DNA of 14,890 nt from an uncultured Prevotella sp. (GCA_905210845.1 CAJLYG010000062.1:1-14890); one strand, 5' to 3'; positions 1-4,438 are shown, counted from the stretch's first letter. The notes: generated by a model not told the origin, from the letters alone. Translations and numbers: made by a program.

Positions 1-291
1 AAGCGGGCGACTGGCAAGTATATCGCATTTCTGGATAGCGATGACTTGTGGATGCCGGATAAACTGGAAAAGCAGATCGCCTTTATGGAGCGGACTGGCG
101 CAAAGTTTAGTGCGACCGGCTATGGCTGGATGGACGAGGAAGGAAACGACCTGCACACGGTATTCATTCCTCCGAAGAAAACGGACTACAAAAAGATGAT
201 TCGGCTGTCCAATCCAATCGGTAATCTGTCAGTGATGTACGATCAGGAAGCACTTGGGAAGTTCGAGGTGCCTCCGATTAAAAAGAGAAAT
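1..291 (+). pseudogene. Family 2 glycosyltransferase, internal fragment (truncated at both the window edge and a junction)
   Basis: Frame 1 is open from the first base and encodes a GT-A fold fragment. It starts just before the FLDSDD motif, the metal-binding DxD of family 2 glycosyltransferases, followed by LWMPDKLEKQ, which is typical of bacterial capsule and O-antigen transferases. About 97 residues resemble the family, ending at VPPIKKRN around base 291. Family members normally continue here with an aspartate and a helix (as in RNDFALW); instead the frame runs into the antisense of a transposase and stays open by chance to 1026. The protein would use a nucleotide sugar to extend a surface polysaccharide at the cytoplasmic membrane. 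The start lies left of the window. The C-terminal half is not found anywhere in the window, so the gene is broken. Family assignment is firm; the donor sugar cannot be told. Confidence 0.85.
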
Positions 292-1938
292 GTTCGGATC
301 GAGACGTTCCATCACTTCAGTTTTGCTCAACCACCAGTCTTTATATGCCACTCTGCAGTAGCTGTTCCTGCGTATGGAGGTCTCAGTGTGCTCGCCGATG
401 AAGCGTGCCCACACCGATTTGTCCATGGGCTGAAGCGTTGGGTTCATATTGGCTTCAAGCACTTGCCAGCGTGTCATGCCGGGGTATTTCTTCTGATTCG
501 GGTGGAGGGTATTGTTGAACTCCTTGATGTCGCGGATGTCATCAGCAATCAGTTCTTCCCATGTGTAGTACTGTTTGTCCTCGTAGGTGTCATTCTTCTC
601 GTCAAACACTTTCTTGGCCTCCGTGCGGTAGTGTCTGTCCTTGGCATAGAAGCGTCCGATGCCGAAGTGGTTTCTATGCTCCACACGGCGTTTCTTGGCA
701 CCGTTCATCGGCTCAGCGTATTTCTCTTGAGAGTTCATTGGGGCGCAGAAGCGCACAAATGGGAACAATACTCCTGCCTTCAGGAAACTATCTTTCCACT
801 GACTCATCAAGTGGTTCTCCACCTCAACCTGCGCCGGGCAACCCCAGCCCTTGCTTTCTATCAGTCGGAACATCGAACGGAAGCAGTCGGCAACCAAGTC
901 CACGTTCTTGTTGCGGTTGTAGGCGTAGCCCACCACGCATTGGCTTGTCACATCGTAGGCGTAGTATGCCTTCGGCCTTGCCTTGGTATCCTTCAGTTTG
1001 CGTGGGAGGTCGCGGTCATCGAATGAAATCTTTGAGAACGAAAACTCAGGCGCATGGCGGTGAACGTGTGGCATCTGCTCGTGCATGAATGTGGTGTAAG
1101 AGTCAAGCGAGTGTTCAATAAACAGTCGGTTCTTGGGCTTGTTAAGATAGTTGGTGATGGTGCTTTCGCTCAGCGACTTCGGGTCACCGTTCTTGTCGGT
1201 CCACTCGCTTGCATCGAAAAGCTCACCGGTCTCTGGGTCATACACGTCCAGCTCACCGCACACAAACGAGTTGTACAATTCCCAAACATTGGTATTGAAC
1301 GGCTTGTTGGGTAACACGGCTATCGACAGAATCAAACGCTCGGTACGGTAATCCACCTTACGGCTTGTCTGGTTGCCGAACTTTCGGCTGATGAGACACT
1401 GGTAGCCGTCTCGTTGGTACTCGTTCACCTTCTTGCGGAAGCGCAACATACTTGCAGGCAATGTGTGCCCGGTCTTCATACGGTAGCCCTCCACAGCTTG
1501 CGACATCATGCTCCAGTCATACTTCTGGCCCATCGTCTTCTGTATCGCCTTGGCGTTGTTGTAGAGTTTGATACAAGCATTCAGCACGCTGGCGTTGGTC
1601 ACATACTCCTTCACATGAGCATCGGTAGCGTGGTCGTGTCCGCACTGGTTGCGCCAGTCGTTGAAATATGCGACAGCTGCCTGGTCCACCTCGTAGTTGG
1701 CATCAAGCCAGGCAAGCAGCACCTCAAGCGACGGGTCCGGATAAATCTCCTTGAGTTTGTCTTGATAAGCATCGGGCAGACTGCTAACCGCGATGAGCGC
1801 ATAGCCGCCTCTTCCACCACGACGCACAATGTCTATGCGACCGCGTGCAGAGAGCTGCTTGTAGTTTGGCACTGTCATTACACCGCCATCCACAAGTTCC
1901 CGCATCGAGATGCAAAGTCTGTTATCGTGGTACTCCAT
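229..1938 (-). CDS. Mu-like phage transposase (DDE integrase fold), C-terminally truncated
   Basis: This is the transposase of a Mu-type transposable phage of Bacteroidales. The N-terminal 50 residues resemble a MuA-type DNA-binding domain with ARGRIDIVRRGGRGG. The core lies at about residues 300-430: SFDDRDLPRKLKD (D307/D308), YYAYDVTSQCVVGYAY, VEVENHL at 371-377, and YAEPMNGAKKRRVE with E409/E420. NTLHPNQKKYPGMTRW at about 476-491 is also typical. The native protein reaches LDPN at about residue 549; the last 20 codons (229-291) are antisense glycosyltransferase sequence and do not belong. By recollection, family members are about 650-700 residues, so the C-terminal domain, which in MuA contacts the MuB activator, is lost. 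The start is supported by AAGGGAGG seven bases upstream. It lies 13 bp after the 120-residue gene, in one leftward early operon. It is probably inactive. Family is firm; completeness is inferred. Confidence 0.87.
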   Translation of the reverse strand: MEYHDNRLCISMRELVDGGVMTVPNYKQLSARGRIDIVRRGGRGGYALIAVSSLPDAYQDKLKEIYPDPSLEVLLAWLDANYEVDQAAVAYFNDWRNQCGHDHATDAHVKEYVTNASVLNACIKLYNNAKAIQKTMGQKYDWSMMSQAVEGYRMKTGHTLPASMLRFRKKVNEYQRDGYQCLISRKFGNQTSRKVDYRTERLILSIAVLPNKPFNTNVWELYNSFVCGELDVYDPETGELFDASEWTDKNGDPKSLSESTITNYLNKPKNRLFIEHSLDSYTTFMHEQMPHVHRHAPEFSFSKISFDDRDLPRKLKDTKARPKAYYAYDVTSQCVVGYAYNRNKNVDLVADCFRSMFRLIESKGWGCPAQVEVENHLMSQWKDSFLKAGVLFPFVRFCAPMNSQEKYAEPMNGAKKRRVEHRNHFGIGRFYAKDRHYRTEAKKVFDEKNDTYEDKQYYTWEELIADDIRDIKEFNNTLHPNQKKYPGMTRWQVLEANMNPTLQPMDKSVWARFIGEHTETSIRRNSYCRVAYKDWWLSKTEVMERLDPNISLFNRRHLELPKCFLIVHH

Positions 1939-1945
1939 AATTCTG

Positions 1946-1953
1946 CCTCCCTT
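1946..1953 (-). promoter_or_regulatory. Strong Shine-Dalgarno site of the transposase gene
   Basis: The minus strand reads AAGGGAGG seven bases before the transposase ATG at 1938, overlapping the stop codon of the upstream 120-residue gene. Good Shine-Dalgarno sites are uncommon in Bacteroidota, where starts usually sit in A-rich unstructured leaders. It fixes this start and suggests translational reinitiation from the upstream gene. Confidence 0.6.
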
Positions 1954-2314
1954 ATCTTAATTCACTTGCAAACTTTTGGATATTCTCAATATCCGAGAAC
2001 ATAACCTGCTCATAATGCTTAACTTTCACACCTTTGAAGAAGACGTCTCCGCTATTGTCATTACGGCAAAATTCCAACATTGCCCCATTTGGCAAATATT
2101 GTCGCATATAGCCATCATAGTCATGGAATGTTTCCATCGCTGGCAACTCGTTCATCAATATGCCGAAATTTTCAAAGGCTGCCTTGCGTATCTTGTTGGC
2201 AAGTGTGCTTTCACTCTCAAAAGTCAGAGCCTTCCATACCATTACAGAGGAAACACCGAAGATTTTCATTAGGTGCTCGCGAACCTCTTTTGTTACATGA
2301 ATGTACTTTTTCAT
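1952..2314 (-). CDS. Hypothetical protein of the phage early operon (120 aa)
   Basis: I do not recognise a named family. The protein starts MKKYIHVTKEVREHLMKIFGVSSVMVWKAL, a basic, helix-rich opening that may be a small DNA-binding fold. The middle has YDGYMRQYLPNGAMLEF, and the protein ends with FSDIENIQKFASELR. There are no membrane segments or signal peptide. The start follows an A-rich leader (TTAATTAAAAAAAGTGAAAT) typical of Bacteroidota. The gene lies between the tRNA-like segment and the transposase, 13 bp before the latter, so it is probably co-transcribed with it. In Mu, the corresponding early slot holds ner, a small DNA-binding regulator; a regulatory role here is only an inference from position. 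Coding quality is good and the ORF fills its interval exactly. Confidence 0.72.
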   Translation of the reverse strand: MKKYIHVTKEVREHLMKIFGVSSVMVWKALTFESESTLANKIRKAAFENFGILMNELPAMETFHDYDGYMRQYLPNGAMLEFCRNDNSGDVFFKGVKVKHYEQVMFSDIENIQKFASELR

Positions 2315-2329
2315 ATTTCACTTTTTTTA

Positions 2330-2340
2330 ATTATTAACAT
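2330..2340. repeat. 11-bp direct repeat ATTATTAACAT (copy 1 of 2)
   Basis: ATTATTAACAT at 2330-2340 is repeated exactly at 2778-2788. This copy sits in the leader of the 120-residue gene; the other lies between the two facing promoters of the phage switch, where it is half of a larger inverted repeat. The sequence is AT-rich, so chance is possible. Confidence 0.45.
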
Positions 2341-2342
2341 AT

Positions 2343-2505
2343 TGGTGGAGCTTGGGGAGTCGAACCCCACATGGCTATCCAGCGCACGGCAAACCTGCCA
2401 CTCCTGCGGTCTTTCCCGCGGTCATCCGAGGCCAACCCTGCCGACTATCCAGTGCGGTGGCTGACTATCCAGTGCAGCACCCAGGGTCTCCGTGTTATCC
2501 TGCAA
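2343..2505 (-). ncRNA. Structured segment with a tRNA/tmRNA-like 3' end (candidate RNA)
   Basis: The minus strand between the 69- and 120-residue ORFs ends in a perfect T-arm, TGGGG-TTCGACT-CCCCA (2369-2353), followed by AGCTCCACCA with a CCA at 2345-2343. The tail AGCTCCACCA is the one known from bacterial tmRNA 3' ends. No matching 5' acceptor strand (GGAGCTT or GGGGCT) is found upstream, only a short GGAG, so it is neither a complete tRNA nor an evident tmRNA. The rest is GC-rich and hairpin-prone: GCGG-GAAAGA-CCGC, GGCA-GGTT-TGCC, and three copies of CTGGATAG(T/C)C, two of them flanked by different but complementary bases (GCTG/CAGC and CCG/CGG). It lies in the early transcript, so it may be a processed RNA, a cis-acting leader, or a tRNA-gene relic. 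Confidence 0.4.
2373..2475. repeat. Three copies of a TATCCAG(T/C)GC repeat
   Basis: On the plus strand, GACTATCCAGTGC occurs at 2443-2455 and again, exactly 20 bp on, at 2463-2475. A variant, GGCTATCCAGCGC, lies at 2373-2385. All three fall in the structured segment upstream of the 120-residue gene. Read as RNA on the minus strand, each puts CTGGATAG in the loop of a short hairpin. Confidence 0.6.
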
Positions 2506-2715
2506 TCATTTTACCTCGTTTATCTTCGGTCTAACGCTACATCCGTAGCAGGACATCAGCCGTCTTATCAACCTCACCACATAACATTCTGGTGCTGTAA
2601 ATACGATGCCGTCCTCTTCTGTATAGCTGAAACTAACACCATCCATTATCAGAACCATTGCCACCTTGTGCTTCACGCTCTGCGTCTGCCACTCCTTTAA
2701 TTCGTTGTCGTTCAT
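2506..2715 (-). CDS. Small hypothetical protein, first ORF of the phage early transcript (69 aa)
   Basis: No family is recognised. The ORF starts MNDNELKEWQTQSVKHKVAMVLIMDGVSFSYTEEDGIVF and ends in a basic segment, VVRLIRRLMSCYGCSVRPKINEVK. The ATG at 2715 follows an A-rich leader and is the first good start downstream of the leftward promoter at 2793-2823, about 70 bases after the predicted transcription start. Position and strand fit an early phage gene just before the structured segment and the transposase operon. There is no membrane segment or signal. Its composition is plausible for a real protein (mixed charge, few rare residues), but it is short, so a chance ORF cannot be excluded. 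Confidence 0.52.
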   Translation of the reverse strand: MNDNELKEWQTQSVKHKVAMVLIMDGVSFSYTEEDGIVFTAPECYVVRLIRRLMSCYGCSVRPKINEVK

Positions 2716-2757
2716 ATTCTTTAATTCTTAATTTTCGTTATTCTCGGCCTTTTTTCG

Positions 2758-2765
2758 TACCTTTG
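2758..2765 (+). promoter_or_regulatory. -7 element of a rightward repressor promoter
   Basis: TACCTTTG matches the Bacteroidota -7 consensus TAnnTTTG. The -33 region at the right spacing (about 2732-2738, TTTTCGT) is only a partial match to TTTG. Transcription would begin near 2772 and read through the opposing promoter into the repressor gene, leaving a leader of about 68 bases. Confidence 0.45.
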
Positions 2766-2772
2766 GCCGCTT

Positions 2773-2786
2773 GTTAAATTATTAAC
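2773..2786. promoter_or_regulatory. Inverted repeat GTTAA-ATTA-TTAAC in the phage switch region
   Basis: Perfect 5-bp arms with a 4-bp centre lie between the two facing promoters, over both predicted transcription starts. The right half belongs to the 11-bp repeat ATTATTAACAT (2778-2788) that recurs at 2330. It may be a second regulator site, different from the CAGAA-N-TTCTG operators. AT-rich, so confidence is limited. Confidence 0.4.
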
Positions 2787-2792
2787 ATGGTG

Positions 2793-2823
2793 CAAAGATA
2801 CAGAATTTCTGTAATCCACCAAA
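2793..2823 (-). promoter_or_regulatory. Leftward early promoter of the phage (transposase operon)
   Basis: The minus strand reads TTTG (2823-2820), a 19-base spacer, then TATCTTTG (2800-2793), an exact match to the Bacteroidota promoter TTTG-N19-TAnnTTTG. It would drive the 69-residue ORF, the structured segment, the 120-residue gene and the transposase. A 15-bp palindrome fills part of the spacer and touches the -7 element, which is what direct repression would need. Confidence 0.75.
2799..2813. promoter_or_regulatory. Probable repressor operator TACAGAA-T-TTCTGTA
   Basis: This perfect 15-bp palindrome (7-bp arms, 1-bp centre) overlaps the -7 element and the spacer of the leftward early promoter. 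The core CAGAA-N-TTCTG recurs as a second perfect 15-bp palindrome at 2980-2994, and the half-site TTCAGAAT lies at 2830-2837 just before the repressor start. The likely ligand is the HTH repressor encoded from 2840. Binding is inferred; the symmetry is seen directly. Confidence 0.65.
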
Positions 2824-2839
2824 ATAAAATTCAGAATAT

Positions 2840-3364
2840 ATGGAGTTATTTCAGAGAATATTAACAAAAGACGAGATAAACCACCGATTCATCTTGGCCA
2901 CTACCGCCATATTAGCCAAGCAGTTGATACCAAACAAGACTGCATTAGCGGAGTCCCTAAACATCAAACCCGCCAAGTTTTCAGAAATTCTGAATGGAAG
3001 GATGAAAGCAGGGACGGATATGATTGCCACTATGTGCGATTTATATAATGTCTCTCCGGACTGGTTACTTATGAGTCGTGGAGACAACATCTTCCGTGCA
3101 TCATCTATAAAGCCCAAAATCTGGATTGACGACGAAGACCTAAAAAGTAAATTACCAGACACTCAGGAGGAAACAGAAGAAAAGCCACTTGTACAAGATA
3201 AAACTTTTACACCACTCCTTGAACTCATAAAAGACAAAGACACCACCATTCGCGAACAGGCAGAAGAAATAGGACGGTTAAAAGAACAAATACGACAAAT
3301 GACTATTGAAAAAGAAAAGCATGTATCGGATGCCGACACTTCAAATATTGCAAGTGCCGGGTAA
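2840..3364 (+). CDS. XRE-type helix-turn-helix repressor with C-terminal coiled coil (phage c-type regulator)
   Basis: Residues about 18-79 form a Cro/CI-like HTH domain: NKTALAESLNIKPAKFSEILNGRMKAGTDMIATMCDLYNVSPDWLLMSRG, where the serine- and proline-containing turn and the FSEILNG recognition helix are typical. A linker rich in acidic residues follows. Residues about 125-160 (LLELIKDKDTTIREQAEEIGRLKEQIRQMTIEKEK) are heptad-like and probably dimerise the protein. The gene points away from the transposase operon, as the repressor c does in Mu, so it most likely controls the lysogeny/transposition switch by binding the CAGAA-N-TTCTG palindromes at 2799 and inside its own gene at 2980. The start has an A-rich leader. 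An alternative is a host-type regulator of the same widespread family; position argues for the phage role. Confidence 0.82.
   Translation: MELFQRILTKDEINHRFILATTAILAKQLIPNKTALAESLNIKPAKFSEILNGRMKAGTDMIATMCDLYNVSPDWLLMSRGDNIFRASSIKPKIWIDDEDLKSKLPDTQEETEEKPLVQDKTFTPLLELIKDKDTTIREQAEEIGRLKEQIRQMTIEKEKHVSDADTSNIASAG
2980..2994. promoter_or_regulatory. Second operator-like palindrome TTCAGAA-A-TTCTGAA inside the repressor gene
   Basis: This perfect 15-bp palindrome shares the core CAGAA-N-TTCTG with the operator at 2799-2813, about 181 bp away (centre to centre). It is within the repressor reading frame, over codons for FSEILN, so part of the symmetry could come from coding. Two sites on both sides of the repressor start would allow looping or a roadblock to its own transcription. 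Confidence 0.45.
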
Positions 3365-3412
3365 ACCCATTTCACTTTATAATAGGTGGCAAGCCGTAAC
3401 ACCAAACGTATG

Positions 3413-3446
3413 CCCCTCCACCCCATTATAACCCCGTTTGGAGGGG
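3413..3446. repeat. Inverted repeat CCCCTCCA / TGGAGGGG
   Basis: Perfect 8-bp arms are separated by 18 bases, 48 bp after the repressor stop codon. The hairpin is GC-rich but lacks a following T-tract on either strand, so it is a poor intrinsic terminator. It might stabilise the repressor mRNA 3' end or serve as a protein site. Confidence 0.55.
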
Positions 3447-3617
3447 TGTACCCCCTCTTTCGAGGCTCATTCCATGTAAGAAGCCTCATAAATACAAGGT
3501 TTTAGCCCGATTCGCGCCCATTTTACCAATATCACAAATGGGTAGTTTCCCCCACCCTATCCCTTAAAACTATCCTTTTCCCTCCCCCTCTATCCTACCC
3601 CCGAAAACCCCGAATGT

Positions 3618-3672
3618 GTAACCCCTAATTTCCGAAAATGTAACCCCTATCTGTAACCCCAATAGTAACCCC
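3618..3672 (+). repeat. Four direct repeats of GTAACCCC
   Basis: GTAACCCC occurs at 3618-3625, 3640-3647, 3653-3660 and 3665-3672, with starts 22, 13 and 12 bp apart, close to whole helical turns. A similar set, (G/A)TAA(A/G)CC, lies at 4170-4251. Together they look like protein-binding arrays, possibly for the transposase or an accessory factor. Confidence 0.6.
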
Positions 3673-3700
3673 ATTCCCATTTTTCGCCATTTTCGGACAT

Positions 3701-3728
3701 AAAAAAAGGAGGCCAAATGACCTCCTTT
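3701..3728 (-). terminator. Leftward intrinsic terminator after the 77-residue gene
   Basis: On the minus strand AAAGGAGG (3728-3721) pairs with CCTCCTTT (3712-3705) around an 8-base loop, followed by a run of seven T (3707-3701). It lies 57 bases beyond the stop codon of the gene at 3785-4018 and would end that transcript before it runs antisense into the repressor. Confidence 0.75.
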
Positions 3729-3735
3729 CCCACGA

Positions 3736-3757
3736 CCGTACAAACGGCCTTTTATTT
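3736..3757 (+). terminator. Weak rightward terminator
   Basis: CCGT-ACAA-ACGG followed by CCTTTTATTT on the plus strand. The stem is only 4 bp, so this is a weak candidate, but it is the only T-tract hairpin found downstream of the repressor on that strand. Confidence 0.3.
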
Positions 3758-3784
3758 GCGTTCTAACGCCATAAAAACATCAGT

Positions 3785-4018
3785 CTAATCATCTGCCCCA
3801 CGAGAGCATGAAATAAGCGTAGATTGCTTGATTATAGCGCGTTTCGTGCATAATGTACCATTGCCAGACAGCCCTGCATGAAGCAAATAATTCTTCGTTG
3901 CGCCGATCTGTTCAGCCGTCAAAACCGTATAAACCGCGGAAATGCTGCTAAAGTACCAGTCCTTCCGCCTCGTTCCATCTATATTGTGCAGCAGATGCAC
4001 ATGTATTACCTTTGCCAT
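3785..4018 (-). CDS. Small conserved-looking hypothetical protein (77 aa)
   Basis: The sequence MAKVIHVHLLHNIDGTRRKDWYFSSISAVYTVLTAEQIGATKNYLLHAGLSGNG, ending with TKRAIIKQSTLI, resembles small uncharacterised proteins I recall from Bacteroides and Prevotella genomes, where an alternating hydrophobic start, an FxSISAxY segment and a xxAIIKQSxLI tail recur. The function is unknown. There is no signal or membrane segment; a compact alpha/beta fold is plausible. It has its own -7 element (TATATTTG, 4046-4039), an A-rich leader, and a good terminator downstream (3701-3728), with another leftward terminator upstream (4101-4121). It is thus a separate transcription unit reading inward from near the phage end. 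It may be phage cargo or regulatory. The isolated unit structure supports it being a real gene. Confidence 0.68.
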   Translation of the reverse strand: MAKVIHVHLLHNIDGTRRKDWYFSSISAVYTVLTAEQIGATKNYLLHAGLSGNGTLCTKRAIIKQSTLISCSRGADD

Positions 4019-4038
4019 ATTCTCTTGTTTTATTTCTG

Positions 4039-4046
4039 CAAATATA
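4039..4046 (-). promoter_or_regulatory. -7 element for the 77-residue gene
   Basis: The minus strand reads TATATTTG, an exact TAnnTTTG match, 20 bases before the ATG at 4018. The region 19 bases upstream (TATT) is a poor -33 match, so the promoter may be weak or assisted. Confidence 0.45.
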
Positions 4047-4100
4047 CCAAATAATCATTATATGGAATAATTTCGCATTATCAAATTTCAAAAACAACAT

Positions 4101-4121
4101 AAAAAAAGTGGCCTCAGCCAC
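4101..4121 (-). terminator. Leftward terminator near the phage end
   Basis: The minus strand has GTGGC-TGAG-GCCAC followed by seven T (4107-4101). No convincing gene on the minus strand lies upstream of it, so it probably blocks leftward transcripts entering from the flank and insulates the 77-residue gene and the switch region. Confidence 0.6.
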
Positions 4122-4169
4122 CATTCTACCCCACCCCAACACAACACCAGCCACCAACAGAAACGCAAT

Positions 4170-4251
4170 ATAAACCACCCGTAAGCCCCATGTAAACCAC
4201 AAGAGCCTCAACAAGCCCCCAAAATAAACCAAATGTAAGCCTATGTAAACG
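4170..4251 (+). repeat. Six helically phased (G/A)TAA(A/G)C(C/G) heptamers
   Basis: Copies start at 4170 (ATAAACC), 4181 (GTAAGCC), 4192 (GTAAACC), 4224 (ATAAACC), 4235 (GTAAGCC) and 4245 (GTAAACG). Spacings are 11, 11, 32, 11 and 10 bp, so all copies would face the same side of the helix. This is a typical arrangement for cooperative binding by a protein near a transposon end. Confidence 0.55.
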
Positions 4252-4359
4252 CTTCGTTTTACGCCATCATTTCAGCCACACACACCTAACTCGTTGAAAC
4301 ACAAACCTCTCACCCATTTTTCAGCCGACCGACTCATATACGCTTCGTTCTGTGCCCCA
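4249..4359. mobile_element. Candidate Mu-like phage end with two transposase-site-like repeats
   Basis: ACGCTTCGTT occurs at 4249-4258 and at 4340-4349, both followed by related sequence (TTACGCCATCA and CTGTGCCCCATA). MuA binds several sites of about 22 bp within the phage end, with L1 next to the terminus and L2 roughly 100 bp further in; the 91-bp spacing here is similar. A terminus ending CA on the plus strand (TG read inward on the minus strand) is available at 4358-4359. The exact end is inferred. Confidence 0.4.
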
Positions 4360-4407
4360 TAAAAGGTAAGGAGAAAAGAGGAAAACACAAAAATAAGAAG
4401 AGATTAT

Positions 4408-4438
4408 TTTGTATATTGCCAGATTTGAAGTAAATTTG
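4408..4438 (+). promoter_or_regulatory. uvrA promoter
   Basis: TTTG (4408-4411), a 19-base spacer and TAAATTTG (4431-4438) match the Bacteroidota consensus exactly. The start of transcription would be near 4445, giving a short A-rich leader before the ATG at 4462. Confidence 0.78.

Larger units (their letters stand above)
3365..3784. other. Intergenic region 3' of the repressor: inverted repeats, GTAACCCC repeats, terminators
   Basis: I see no gene here. The plus strand is strongly C-rich and G-poor, with a pyrimidine-dominated run at about 3548-3600. It contains an 8-bp inverted repeat (CCCCTCCA 3413-3420 / TGGAGGGG 3439-3446), a 6-bp one (GAGGCT 3462-3467 / AGCCTC 3482-3487), four GTAACCCC copies (3618-3672), and the terminators at 3701-3757. 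Near its right end, CGTTCTAACGCCATAAAA (3759-3776) resembles the sequence at the candidate phage end at 4347-4364. Confidence 0.6.

Noticed and set aside
46..1026. Long rightward ORF of 326 codons
   Set aside because: Only the first part (to about 291) is real glycosyltransferase; the rest is antisense of the transposase kept open by chance.
2343..2420. Complete tRNA gene on the minus strand
   Set aside because: The T-arm and CCA are good, but no 5' acceptor strand, D-arm or standard anticodon arm with purine 37 could be placed at tRNA spacing.
3948..4232. Leftward 94-codon ORF
   Set aside because: It needs a TTG start, crosses a terminator and the promoter of the 77-residue gene, and its hydrophobic content follows from the G-rich minus strand.
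4170..4251. CRISPR array
   Set aside because: The repeats are only 7 bp long with 3-4 bp between most of them; no spacer-repeat structure or cas genes.
292..4359. Complete transposon inserted in the glycosyltransferase gene
   Set aside because: The transposase is cut at the left border, the glycosyltransferase does not resume on the right, and phage structural genes are absent.
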